The position numbers and the translations under genes are program-made. The notes below the pieces were generated by a model. The model was not told the DNA's origin, did not search any database, and saw nothing but the letters and a program-made list of their open reading frames with translations. Of a DNA stretch of 64,000 nucleotides, positions 49,620-58,491 are shown piece by piece (the stretch's first letter is position 1; each line of letters opens with the position of its first letter). Location of the stretch: the NCBI RefSeq assembly GCF_000210295.1, contig NC_026741.1, positions 434,001 through 498,000 of the forward strand, given 5' to 3'. The stretch is from Trypanosoma brucei gambiense DAL972 (taxonomy: Eukaryota > Euglenozoa > Kinetoplastea > Trypanosomatida > Trypanosomatidae).

Positions 49620-51053
49620 ATGCAAAATAAGTCTTGGGCCCTGCCTATCAAACAAGTTCCTGTTGTGGAGAAGCTTGACCGGTCTATTGTGTGGAACAAT
49701 GTTCGCTTATGCTATGAGCAAAAGCTTTTCGGTCAGATCTCGTGCATTCGGTACAACAATGCTGGGACAGTCGTTGGTTGTGCCTCTACAAACCAGCTCT
49801 CCCTTTTACGAGTACCCCAGACAGAGGGCGTGATTACTAACGAACAGCGCGAGAGGAAATGTTTCTCGCTTCGGTTCAGGGATGACGACAAAATGACTAT
49901 TATGTCTGTTGACCAACGTGTTGTTATTCGGTCAACCGAAACGCTGTTCGAACGGCAGTTTCCTGGCCATGTTAGGGAGGTACGAGACGCTCTTTTTCTT
50001 GATCGCCGCAGCTTTGTGTCTGGAAGTGATGACACAACTATAAAACTCTGGGATGTTATGGGCGAGTGTGAACTAGCTGTGGGAAAAGCTCACACCGACT
50101 ACGTGCGTTGTCTCGAAAACCGCTCACCGGGCTGCTTCTTCAGTGGCTCTTATGACCACGTTATCAACTTGTGGGACACACGGGCTGGGTTTTCGTGCCC
50201 GACTCAGACAAGCGGCCAAGCAGTTCCGAACCCTGTCGAGTCATTACTTTGCTTGGACACCAACCTACTGGTTTGTGGCGCGTCCGACCAAATAATACTA
50301 TTCGATATCCGAAAAGGTCTTTCGTTGCCTCTTACTCAGGATTCTTACCATACAAAGACCGTGGTTGCGCTTGGCTACTCCAAAAAATACAACGTGCTTC
50401 TCAGTGGGTCACTCGATCAACGAGTGAAAATATTTTCCCTAGAGAGAGGATGCCCGGACCCTGTTGCCAGTAAAAAGTTTGACGCTCCGGTAACCGCGGT
50501 GGCGGTTCACCCTCGTTCGTCCGAATTTGCTGTGGGCACGGCGAGCGGCGACCTTCGTATCATGAAACTGGGAAGCGCTTCTGATGGAGACGAGATGGGT
50601 GGTGGGAAAGACGAGGAAAGTAGGGGGCGCCCAAAAGATGAGGGGCTCATAGCTATGAAAGTAAATGATGTGCGTCGTCAGCTTGTATCCTATCAGTACA
50701 ACCGGGCATTGAAGACTGCGCTTTACTCTCGTCATGCCGACGTCGTGGTTTCCACTCTTGAAGAACTTCTTCGCCGCGGGGCGTTGCACGTGGCATTGAG
50801 TGGTCAAAATGATAGAACGATAGCGCGCATCCTTCGTTTTGCGCTCGGTTTTATTGACACCCCACAATTCTCTGAGTCAATGATGGTCGTGTTGGACACG
50901 ATCTTCGATATCTATGGAACGTGCGTGGGCAAAAGTATATTTTTGCATAGGGAACTGATGAAGGCCCATCGCCGGCTCGGCAGTGTCCTTGCAAACCTCC
51001 AAAGAATGGCGGGCACACTGAGTATAATGGAGTTAATAGTAAATGACGTATGA
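49620..51053 (+). CDS. UTP15: UTP15, WD40 subunit of the U3 snoRNP/SSU processome
   Basis: 477 aa, the normal size for Utp15. The N-terminal part is a WD40 propeller (about residues 35-330) with typical blades such as FVSGSDDTTIKLWDVMG, FFSGSYDHVINLWDTRAG and LLSGSLDQRVKIF. The C-terminal 140 residues carry the UTP15_C domain: YQYNRALKTALYSRHADVVV, ELLRRGALHVALSG, and DTIFDIYGTCVGKS. Utp15 belongs to the t-UTP (UtpA) subcomplex that binds pre-rRNA early in 18S maturation and in some organisms couples it to Pol I transcription. Location is the nucleolus. An acidic/Gly insert (DGDEMGGGKDEESRGRPKDE) separates the two domains. Confidence 0.93.
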   Translation: MQNKSWALPIKQVPVVEKLDRSIVWNNVRLCYEQKLFGQISCIRYNNAGTVVGCASTNQLSLLRVPQTEGVITNEQRERKCFSLRFRDDDKMTIMSVDQRVVIRSTETLFERQFPGHVREVRDALFLDRRSFVSGSDDTTIKLWDVMGECELAVGKAHTDYVRCLENRSPGCFFSGSYDHVINLWDTRAGFSCPTQTSGQAVPNPVESLLCLDTNLLVCGASDQIILFDIRKGLSLPLTQDSYHTKTVVALGYSKKYNVLLSGSLDQRVKIFSLERGCPDPVASKKFDAPVTAVAVHPRSSEFAVGTASGDLRIMKLGSASDGDEMGGGKDEESRGRPKDEGLIAMKVNDVRRQLVSYQYNRALKTALYSRHADVVVSTLEELLRRGALHVALSGQNDRTIARILRFALGFIDTPQFSESMMVVLDTIFDIYGTCVGKSIFLHRELMKAHRRLGSVLANLQRMAGTLSIMELIVNDV

Positions 51054-51305
51054 GGAGCGTTAAACAGGAAGTAATAATCGTGGACTTGCGATGCACCTAG
51101 TTGAGTTCTACCCGTCACGCAGCCGTAAGACGTGGCGGTTCCCTAAGACTTGCTGCGAAAAACTTTTTCGCAGCCGCTTGTTTTTACTGCACCCATCAAA
51201 CTGATTGCACGGTCTACCATGCTCTATTTAGGAGGACAATCAAAAACGATAAGGGGTAAAGTTACTTTAAAATAAAGACAAAGTATTGCTAAAGGGAAAA
51301 AGAAA
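51054..51305 (+). promoter_or_regulatory. Intergenic spacer with acceptor for TXNPx
   Basis: About 250 bases. A candidate acceptor AG is at 51230-51231 after CTCTATTT, about 75 bases before the ATG. Confidence 0.45.
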
Positions 51306-51986
51306 ATGCTTCGCCGTTTCTCCATGTTGCCATTATCTGGTGGCATTGCCCGCCGCTCCTTCTTCCGGACGGCACCACTGTTTAACCTCGACTATCAGGC
51401 ATACCGAACAGCTACTGTACGCGAAGCAGCGCCTGAGTTCGCTGGAAAGGCTGTGGTGGACGGAAAGATCAAGGACATCAGCATGAACGACTACAAGGGA
51501 AAATATATTGTTCTCTTTTTCTACCCTCTTGACTTCACGTTTGTCTGCCCAACGGAAATTGTTTCCTTCTCAGATTCTCACGCTGAGTTTGAAAAACTGA
51601 ACACGCAAGTCATAGCCGTGTCCTGTGACAGTCACTTTTCACATCTCGCGTGGGTTGAAACTCCCCGAAAAAAGGGGGGTCTGGGAGAAATGAAGATTCC
51701 CTTGCTATCCGACTTCACAAAGGAGATATCTCGGGACTATGGGGTGTTGGTCGAAGAACAGGGACTTTCACTGCGCGCTTTGTTCGTCATTGATGACAAA
51801 GGGATTCTTCGCCATGTGACCATCAACGATTTGCCCGTCGGTCGGAATGTTGACGAGGTGCTCCGCGTCGTGCAAGCGTTCCAATACGCCGATAAGACTG
51901 GCGACGTTATTCCTTGCAACTGGAAGCCAGGGAAGGAGACGATGAAGGTGGAAGCAGCGAAGGAATACTTTGAGAAGAATCTATAG
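51306..51986 (+). CDS. mTXNPx: Mitochondrial tryparedoxin peroxidase (2-Cys peroxiredoxin)
   Basis: 226 aa. A basic N-terminus ([20 protein letters not shown]) is a mitochondrial presequence of roughly 20-30 residues. The peroxiredoxin body has [11 protein letters not shown] with peroxidatic C81, the GGLGxMxIPLLSD loop of sensitive typical 2-Cys enzymes, and DVIPCNW with resolving C204. The second motif is IPC rather than VCP, the known difference between the mitochondrial and cytosolic trypanosomatid enzymes. It reduces peroxides and peroxynitrite with electrons from tryparedoxin and trypanothione in the mitochondrial matrix, and Leishmania orthologues also act as chaperones. The C-terminal YF-containing helix ([10 protein letters not shown]) is present. 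Confidence 0.96.
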   Translation: MLRRFSMLPLSGGIARRSFFRTAPLFNLDYQAYRTATVREAAPEFAGKAVVDGKIKDISMNDYKGKYIVLFFYPLDFTFVCPTEIVSFSDSHAEFEKLNTQVIAVSCDSHFSHLAWVETPRKKGGLGEMKIPLLSDFTKEISRDYGVLVEEQGLSLRALFVIDDKGILRHVTINDLPVGRNVDEVLRVVQAFQYADKTGDVIPCNWKPGKETMKVEAAKEYFEKNL

Positions 51987-52462
51987 GAAATAACATCTTT
52001 CTGGGGCACCGGTGTTGGGGGAACTCTTGTCTCACACGGGCATAAACTTACACAAGACTGAATATTTCTGTGCTAACTGTATCTTGGCTTGGCTATTCAA
52101 GCCATGGGTATGTAGTTTTGTTTTTGCCCCGGTCGCGGCCACCTACTGTGCCAGCTTGCTGGTGCAGCTACGATGGGGAGGGAAAAAGGTGAAAAAAATA
52201 CCCAGTGAGAGGTGACAGTTTTACAGGAGCATAATACAACGCCCGTATATATAAATACGTTTTTTTTCTTTTATTGTGTGTGTGTGTGTTGAGGTGTTGC
52301 TCTGAGCTGGGAAAGTGAGATGGGGGAACAAAACCCGGAGCGGCTATGCTAAAGAGCCCGCAAAATTTTCGGAAGTGTGGTCTGTTATTTGTGTCAACGT
52401 TTGATTTTTTGTATGCGTGTAACCTCTTTCCCCCCGTTTTATTTTCTTCAGGTAAGGAGTCA
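51987..52462 (+). promoter_or_regulatory. Intergenic region with strong acceptor for the cyclophilin
   Basis: TXNPx 3' UTR, T-rich tract and TG repeat (about 52260-52288), then a pyrimidine tract ending TTTTCTTCAG with AG at 52450-52451, 11 bases before the ATG at 52463. The AG is followed by GTAAGG, so acceptor and donor-like sequences abut. Confidence 0.65.
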
Positions 52463-53251
52463 ATGCCCAAGGTAAGCGTCCCACCTAAGACGGAGCGCCA
52501 CGGGAAGATCGAGGCGCCAGACACTAATAATCCCAAAGTCTTCTTTGATGTGTCTATAAATGAGAAAGCAGCGGGACGGATTGTTATGGAATTGTACGCG
52601 GACACTGTGCCGAGGACAGCGGAGAATTTCCGTGCACTATGCACAGGCGAGAAGGGTCGTGGGAAGAGTGGAAAGCCGCTGCATTACAAGGGGTGCATTT
52701 TCCACCGAGTTATACCAGGTTTCATGCTACAAGGGGGTGACATCACACGTGGAAATGGCACCGGTGGAGAGTCCATATACGGCACAACGTTTCGTGACGA
52801 GAGTTTTGCCGGAAAAGCCGGAAAGCATACTGGACTCGGTTGCCTGTCCATGGCTAACGCGGGACCCAACACCAACGGTTCGCAGTTTTTCATCTGTACA
52901 GCCAACACACCGTGGTTGAATGGAAAGCACGTTGTGTTTGGTCGTGTTACTGAGGGAATTGACGTGGTGAAGAGCATTGAACGGTTGGGTTCCGATTCGG
53001 GGAAAACGCGCGGTCGAATCATCATCGCGAATTGTGGTGAGCTGCAGACGCAGAAGGAAGGTGCAGCTAAAAAGGAGAAGGTTAAGGCGAAGGAAGGAAA
53101 CAATGCAGGGAAGCTGTCCACCATTGTCGAAGGGACCGGTGGAGCAAAGCGTCCACGTGAAGATGTGGAGGATTTGGAAGAACGGAAGAAACGCATCCGA
53201 GAGAAGAGGGAGAGGATAGCGAAACTCCGCGCCCAGGCGGAAGAGAAATAA
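52463..53251 (+). CDS. Cyclophilin-type peptidyl-prolyl isomerase with basic tail
   Basis: 262 aa from the ATG at 52463, directly after the acceptor. An in-frame ATG at 52346 lies before the acceptor and is rejected. The cyclophilin domain spans about residues 20-190. [20 protein letters not shown], then [14 protein letters not shown] with the catalytic arginine, [15 protein letters not shown], and [11 protein letters not shown] with the cyclosporin-binding tryptophan all indicate an active, cyclosporin-sensitive enzyme. An 18-residue lead precedes it. A roughly 70-residue Lys/Glu/Arg tail follows ([18 protein letters not shown] then [13 protein letters not shown]), predicted as coiled coil with nuclear-signal-like basic patches. 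This layout suggests a nuclear or RNP-associated cyclophilin. Confidence 0.93.
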   Translation: MPKVSVPPKTERHGKIEAPDTNNPKVFFDVSINEKAAGRIVMELYADTVPRTAENFRALCTGEKGRGKSGKPLHYKGCIFHRVIPGFMLQGGDITRGNGTGGESIYGTTFRDESFAGKAGKHTGLGCLSMANAGPNTNGSQFFICTANTPWLNGKHVVFGRVTEGIDVVKSIERLGSDSGKTRGRIIIANCGELQTQKEGAAKKEKVKAKEGNNAGKLSTIVEGTGGAKRPREDVEDLEERKKRIREKRERIAKLRAQAEEK

Positions 53252-53551
53252 GCGGGAAAAACCGACGTATGGTGGTGCTGTATGAAGGGCATTATCTTGA
53301 AATGAACACGCCACGGGGAGGGGGATATCAAGATCACGTTTAACACTTATTTGATTACTATTTCACCAGGCAACCTTCTTGACCCCTCCTTTTCACCTTA
53401 ACAGTCTAAAGGAAAAGGATGTGGGAGGCATCATCGCGATCGCTTTATTCCCACAGACCCTTTCCCACCTGTGACATCCATCTCTGTCTTTCCCTTTCCT
53501 CATCCGCATCATTCCTTTCTTTAGTAAATCAGATATATCATTGCTGGTCCC
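53252..53551 (+). promoter_or_regulatory. Intergenic region with acceptor
   Basis: The pyrimidine-rich stretch at about 53455-53522 ends TTTCTTTAG (AG at 53523-53524), 27 bases before the ATG at 53552. Confidence 0.55.
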
Positions 53552-54112
53552 ATGCTGAGGGGAAGGTGGGGTATTTTCCAATGTACGTTGATATTCCGCG
53601 CGAGCTTTCATGATGTGAGGTCGAAGAAAATGTGGGAGCGGCGACAAAGGGAGTTGCAAAAAGCTGGGGAGCAGATGGAATTAGATGAGGATGTGACGCC
53701 ACCACCAAGTATACCGCGATCATCGAGGGTAGCAACCCGTGACGAAAGCTGTGAAGGGGATAAGGAAGCCATGTTGGCGCTTCTCCAAGAGCAATGGCAG
53801 CGCCGAGTTGCCCGCCGAGAAGCTTTTATCCAGTGGCAAGCAGGGCAGCGTGAAAAGGGTGCGGCACAGCGGCTGGTGCGCCAGGCCAAAACACAAGAGA
53901 AATTCAAGTCTCATCGTTACCACACACAAAGTGGGAGGATCATTTCTGTGGGCCTCGCCCGGGAAGACGGCACAAGTAGTAATTCTGACGCCTCTGTTGA
54001 CTTGTACTCGGTGGGAATGTGCGGCTCCCAGCTGCGTTCTGCTGACTTTCTTGTCCAACCTGGTTCTCGAAACACCCATGGAACCGTCAACCTTGTTCTT
54101 CAGAAGCGGTGA
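53552..54112 (+). CDS. Hypothetical basic helical protein
   Basis: 186 aa from the first ATG after the acceptor. A later in-frame ATG at 53630 (MWERRQRELQ) would give 160 aa and reads more naturally, since residues 1-26 are hydrophobic and unlike the rest. I do not recognise it. The middle is an Arg/Gln/Glu-rich helix (LLQEQWQRRVARREAFIQW then KGAAQRLVRQAKTQEKFK), followed by a Ser/Asn-rich region and a short beta-like C-terminus. No domain, signal or membrane segment is evident. It could be a small coiled-coil or RNA-associated protein. Confidence 0.65.
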   Translation: MLRGRWGIFQCTLIFRASFHDVRSKKMWERRQRELQKAGEQMELDEDVTPPPSIPRSSRVATRDESCEGDKEAMLALLQEQWQRRVARREAFIQWQAGQREKGAAQRLVRQAKTQEKFKSHRYHTQSGRIISVGLAREDGTSSNSDASVDLYSVGMCGSQLRSADFLVQPGSRNTHGTVNLVLQKR

Positions 54113-54443
54113 GGTTGCATTTGTCAAAGGGGAGAGAAACCACGGTCTGCCCCACGCTACTTGTAGCACTTTTTTCTTCTTCCACACTTTGTTATGTCGA
54201 AAAGAAGTGGGGGAAACTACACATATGTGTGTGCTACCTGCCGGAGGTTGCGTAAACCTACAACGATGGACTATTCTTTAGCTTTAATACCGTTCTTGTT
54301 TTCTCTTTTTTTCTCGTGGCACTTCCCCATTTTTTTGCCCCTATTTTGTGGGGGCAAAGTGATTTGGTGGCAGTTACTGTCATCGTGCTAACCACATTCT
54401 AAGCGCGACCAAAGTCAAGCTAACGTGCATATATGGGTTGCAC
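54113..54443 (+). promoter_or_regulatory. Intergenic region, T-rich, with candidate acceptor
   Basis: Long pyrimidine-rich tract at about 54286-54345, with a candidate AG at 54357-54358. The next ATG in the ARG frame is at 54444. Confidence 0.5.
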
Positions 54444-55439
54444 ATGTTCTCCAAGTTCCTGATGAACGTTAAGGGTGTGACGCCCCGTGGGAGCGATTGG
54501 GCCAATCGACTCGGTCCTGTGGCTCTCTTTGGTTACGGGGCAGGCATGCCACGGCGGGCTCCACTCCTAGACTTTTTTCTTCAATCACCACGCGACTGTG
54601 ACCATTACGCGGAGTTAACTATTCACGACAAGGGCCCAATTGAGTGCCCTCCTGAAACTGTTATGTTTATGCCCGTTTTAAATTGTGGTCAAATGTTGGA
54701 TGAAGCAGCGGGAACAGAGACTCCCACAAGCGACGAGTGGTACCTGGGATCACTCGAGGCGTCAACGGAGCTGTTAGAAAAGGGCTATGTTCCGGTCAGC
54801 GTGGGCGGGGATGGCTCAGCGACGCTTTCAATGGTTGAGGCGTACAAGCGACTGTTCCCATCTGACGACATTGTTATTGTTCACTTTTCGGCACGTCCAT
54901 CTGTGAGCGACCCACGGTCGCCGCTGAGGGTGCTTTTGGATAAGGGGTTGCTAAAGGGCGTTGTTAGCGTGGGTAACCGTCAAGTGTCATCGGAGGACAG
55001 GAAGGTTCGGAAGCTTCATAAGATGTTTTACATGGATATGCACGCCATATACTCCAAGGGACTTTTTTGCATACGTGATATCAGGAATGACTACCCCGTT
55101 TTCATAAGCATTGATGCCAGCGTGTTAGACCCCGCGTTTGCCCCCGCCGTTGACAGCCCCGTTGCTGGAGGGCTCTCGACACGCGATTTGCTTCACATAA
55201 TGAACGGCATCCGTGGACCCAAGGTGGTAGGAATTGACGTTTACGGCTACAACCCCGACCTTGATGTGTACAGGAAGGACAATGTCGGCCTTACCGCAAT
55301 TGCGTTATCGAAAATAATAAAAGAGGGAATACTTAAGGCATACAGCATATCGACTCACACGGAGGAAGAGGGGATGGAACGGGTTAAGATGCTACAGCGT
55401 CAGGGGACCGTCTCTGAAAATCCGTACCCCGATCATTGA
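54444..55439 (+). CDS. ARG: Arginase-like protein lacking the manganese site
   Basis: 331 aa from the ATG at 54444. The codon at 54438 is TTG. The ureohydrolase fold is clear: VPVSVGGDGSATLSMVEAY, VVSVGNRQVSSED, FISIDASVLDPAFAPAVDSP, and AGGLSTRDLLHIM. The metal ligands are lost. The usual GGDHS is GGDGS (G124), DAHxD is SARPS (S149, R151, S153), and SxDxD is SIDAS (S226). Only D224 of that set is kept. This matches the T. brucei arginase-like protein described as having evolved without a binuclear manganese cluster and lacking arginase activity. Its role is unknown. The C-terminal PYPDH is not a peroxisomal (glycosomal) signal. Confidence 0.92.
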   Translation: MFSKFLMNVKGVTPRGSDWANRLGPVALFGYGAGMPRRAPLLDFFLQSPRDCDHYAELTIHDKGPIECPPETVMFMPVLNCGQMLDEAAGTETPTSDEWYLGSLEASTELLEKGYVPVSVGGDGSATLSMVEAYKRLFPSDDIVIVHFSARPSVSDPRSPLRVLLDKGLLKGVVSVGNRQVSSEDRKVRKLHKMFYMDMHAIYSKGLFCIRDIRNDYPVFISIDASVLDPAFAPAVDSPVAGGLSTRDLLHIMNGIRGPKVVGIDVYGYNPDLDVYRKDNVGLTAIALSKIIKEGILKAYSISTHTEEEGMERVKMLQRQGTVSENPYPDH

Positions 55440-55983
55440 GTCATTCAAGGCTGCGTCAGTTTCGGATCTCACTGCGGTACCGCTTACCGCGATATCACTG
55501 TTTCGGGAGTGGTGTCGTATTTTTTTTTTTGTTACCGTTCTTGGACTTCGTGGTTCTTATTTTGCTCAGGTCTTACTTCCTTTCGTTTAGTGATTCGCGA
55601 CTTCTTACTCCAGTAGCTACATCTTGTTGTTGGATCCATGCACGTTTACTCCCACATTTGCACAGGTTCTTACTCTTTCCCATTGTCTCCCTTCGTCCAT
55701 CAAATTCAACTTTTTGTTAAACACCGGATACTCTTCTGCTTTACTACCCACCTGCAATTATCATTCGATCCTCAAAATAGCCACGTAGTGATAAAACATT
55801 ATTTATCAGTTTTCAGGTTGTGGAGGATTCAAGAGGAAATATTTAAGCACAAGGGACGGTGGAGAGAAGAAAGGTATAGCAATAGCATAGAGTAGGGTCA
55901 TATACTCATATATTTCGCCAGGGAGAAACTAAGGGGAGGTCTGTAAAAGGTATACAAGGGACACATCTTGAAAGGGGCTGCAA
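55440..55983 (+). promoter_or_regulatory. Intergenic, T-rich; candidate acceptor at about 55816
   Basis: T-rich 3' UTR-like sequence. TCAGTTTTCAG at about 55806-55816 is a candidate acceptor, about 170 bases before the next ATG. Short frames here are low-complexity. Confidence 0.5.
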
Positions 55984-57249
55984 ATGGCCGATTCAAATGC
56001 TGTCGTGGAACACCGGGAGGAGTCTGATGTAAACATCCAACTTGAGCAACGGAGAAGTCAGGTGCGGGGCCTCGAGATCCAACTGACGAGAAAGGAGGCC
56101 GAGCTCCGCCGCGCAAAGGAAGAACAGGCGCTTCTGAAGGAGCTTCACGCGGTGAATGAGGTGACGCTTCGCAAGAAGCAGCAGAAGGAGTCCGATGGCG
56201 CTGGAAGTCGTCTCAAGATCCCTCGGGAGTCGTTGGATGAAATTCTTCGCCTCGAAGGTGAAATTAAATGTGCGAACAGGCGCACCGTTGAGCTGCAAAA
56301 TGAGGCCAGCACAACGTCCGTCCAGCTGAACGATGTGGAAAAAGGAATTGAAAGCATATGTAACCGTACAGCCCTGGTGAAGCAGGTAACCGGGTGGATA
56401 AGTTCCGGCAGTCAATCAAGCAGTGTAGTTGGAGTGTCGAGCGAGTGGATAATGAGAAAAAAGGTTTTGACGGAGCTTCAGGATGAACAGAACGCCATTA
56501 AGGCATTGACAGCGCTATTGGACAAGCAGGCTGAGTTTTACACAAAGCGGCTGGAAGAACAGAGGACCAAGGACGAGGAATTCGCCGAGGCACAGCGCGT
56601 CCTTCGTGAGAAAACTGTTCAGTACGAAAATCTGCTGGGTGAACTGAAGTCTTTCGAACGCCTTACGAAGAAGAAGGAGCGCCTTCTCGATACCGCTAGT
56701 GGGAAGGTGACCGATGATTACAAGACCGTTAAGATGATTGAGGGAGACAAAAAAGTTTTGTACGCCAACTTGTCCAAACTTCAGGAGACAAATGTAAGGA
56801 ACTCAAAGTCAATCCTCTCCCTTGAGATGCGTCTACGACAGCTGGAGACCAAACTCGAGGCAGTAAACCTCTTCCTGCAGCAGGTGTTCGCGGACGTTGA
56901 AGAGGAGGACGAGCACATCGAAAATATACCTGAGGGTGCCACTGAGGTACCACTTGAGCAGTTCGAGGAACTTTGCCGGGAGCTAGAACTCTCTCGTGCC
57001 ACACTTCTTCATCGTGAAGAGCAACTCAATGCCGGTGACGCGAAGGTTGAGCAACTAGAGCGGAAGACCACAATTCTCGAAAATGCCATCGCTTCTCACG
57101 CTGTATCAGCTCAACTTCAGGTGAAGGGTAAAGAGAGAGAGTTCGAGACGTTAATGTCACATGTGGATTATATGAAGGCAGAGTTTGATGAAGAATATAA
57201 AAGGCTTACGAAGGAAAACGCTGCACTTGTAAGTAAGTTGGGTAAGTAG
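55984..57249 (+). CDS. Coiled-coil protein, 421 aa
   Basis: 421 aa, almost entirely coiled coil by heptad pattern: EQRRSQVRGLEIQLTRKEAE and KTVKMIEGDKKVLYANLSKL are typical stretches. Short breaks occur near SGAGSRL and around 135-160 (ISSGSQSSSVVGVSSEW). A central acidic hinge is present (ADVEEEDEHIENIPEG, about 305-320). There are no motor, IFT or other catalytic motifs. In trypanosomes many such proteins belong to the axoneme, basal body or flagellum attachment zone, but nothing here proves a location. No function assigned. Confidence 0.85.
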   Translation: MADSNAVVEHREESDVNIQLEQRRSQVRGLEIQLTRKEAELRRAKEEQALLKELHAVNEVTLRKKQQKESDGAGSRLKIPRESLDEILRLEGEIKCANRRTVELQNEASTTSVQLNDVEKGIESICNRTALVKQVTGWISSGSQSSSVVGVSSEWIMRKKVLTELQDEQNAIKALTALLDKQAEFYTKRLEEQRTKDEEFAEAQRVLREKTVQYENLLGELKSFERLTKKKERLLDTASGKVTDDYKTVKMIEGDKKVLYANLSKLQETNVRNSKSILSLEMRLRQLETKLEAVNLFLQQVFADVEEEDEHIENIPEGATEVPLEQFEELCRELELSRATLLHREEQLNAGDAKVEQLERKTTILENAIASHAVSAQLQVKGKEREFETLMSHVDYMKAEFDEEYKRLTKENAALVSKLGK

Positions 57250-57735
57250 TGTAACTGTGCGCTCACCCTTCCCGTTTACTCTTTCGTATATTACTGTTAT
57301 CGCACCTCTTGAACCAGTGAAATGTGACCGCAACTTGAGGGGGGAGAGAGTAAAGTAGTGAGTAAAAGGAAGAGATCAATTAGATGTGAACAGACTCACG
57401 CTGCCCAGCAGCCGCTGCTGGACACGTATTACTTCAGAGGGTGTAAAAAGTATTTTTATTTTTGTATGTGTAACCCCTTTGGTGTATACCTTTTTTTTAA
57501 AAAAAATGCTGCCCTCCTCGGCATTGCACTTCCGTTCGGATGCCACTCTTTTGTCGGTTCCTGTTGTCCAGTAGCCTTTTATCCCCCCCTTTCAGCATCA
57601 TTTTTTTCTCCCACACGTTGTTATACGGTTGAATTTGTATTACTTCTCGATCACATGGACTCTGAATATGTCTTCCCTTCTCAATAACTTCTCTTTGCAT
57701 GCCTTTACCCCCAATATCTGTAGTACGTCCCGGCG
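57250..57735 (+). promoter_or_regulatory. Intergenic region with acceptor
   Basis: About 490 bases of 3' UTR and T-rich sequence. The pyrimidine-rich CTTCTCTTTGCATGCCTTTA precedes CTGTAG, with AG at 57722-57723, 12 bases before the ATG at 57736. A run of T then A near 57492-57506 is an imperfect palindrome. Confidence 0.55.
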
Positions 57736-58491
57736 ATGGCGGCTCTCCACGAGGAAGTGCGGACTCGTTACCACATCGCTGTGTGCACGCGGTTTGTTGA
57801 ACGAGTTTGCGTAGATACCCCTAGTCCTACAGCGGAGTTTATTTACAAGATGGCTCTTAACGAAAACCTGAAGGATATTACGGATGTAGGCACACTTCCT
57901 CGTGTGTCTCTTTTGCAGCTTAACTCTCTACCCTGCTCTTTAGTGTTGCAGGTGAGCAGTTCCAGGGACGTGACTCAGCCGCTGCGGCCCTGTTTGGATA
58001 CAAGCGAGGAGGAACCGATCTTGGCAGCAGCTTTTCAAAAAAACCTCAAAACACGTCTTCTGCGGCTTGTTCTAAGTGATGGGCACTCTGAGGTACCCGC
58101 TGTTGAGTTGTCTACGCTCAGCGTGTTTCGTTCCATACCAGTTCCCGGGGAAAAGCTACTCGTAAAGGAAGGTGCCGAAATAAAAAATGGTGCTATTATA
58201 ATGACAGACGATTGTGTTGTGCCCCTCGGTGGTGGGGTACAACAACTGAAAAAGGAGGTACTCATCCAACAGAGCAGAAGCGACGCGCCACGATTCCAAC
58301 CCCTGCGGTTTGGTGTTTCCACACCAGCAGGGGCCCGTGCGGCAGCTGGGCCACTCTCCGATTCTTTCGATAGGGATCGTGGGGGAAATGTTGGGCGTGC
58401 GAGGGGAAGAGGATTAGGCTACCGCGGGGGAAGGGAGTCAGGGTATCGGGGCCAACGACCTCATAACCACCACTATAACCGACCTCAGTAG
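57736..58491 (+). CDS. RMI1/TDRD3-like OB-fold protein with RGG tail
   Basis: 251 aa. Residues about 105-172 match the OB fold shared by RMI1 and TDRD3, the partners of topoisomerase III: TRLLRLVLSDGHSEVPAVEL, IPVPGEKLLVKEGAEIKNG, and IIMTDDCVVPLGGGVQQL. The N-terminal 100 residues would be the small helical domain plus insertion loop. The last 35-40 residues are an RGG-type tail (RDRGGNVGRARGRGLGYRGG, then RESGYRGQRP) that suggests RNA or DNA binding. RMI1 normally lacks such a tail, while TDRD3 and TOP3B have RG-rich parts. T. brucei has another protein described as RMI1, so this may be a second, TDRD3-like partner of a Top3 enzyme. There is no Tudor domain. The short size is noted. Confidence 0.75.
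   Translation: MAALHEEVRTRYHIAVCTRFVERVCVDTPSPTAEFIYKMALNENLKDITDVGTLPRVSLLQLNSLPCSLVLQVSSSRDVTQPLRPCLDTSEEEPILAAAFQKNLKTRLLRLVLSDGHSEVPAVELSTLSVFRSIPVPGEKLLVKEGAEIKNGAIIMTDDCVVPLGGGVQQLKKEVLIQQSRSDAPRFQPLRFGVSTPAGARAAAGPLSDSFDRDRGGNVGRARGRGLGYRGGRESGYRGQRPHNHHYNRPQ

Noticed and set aside
52684..53346. 220- and 195-codon minus-strand frames
   Set aside because: Antisense to a well-conserved cyclophilin; shadow frames caused by biased codon use.
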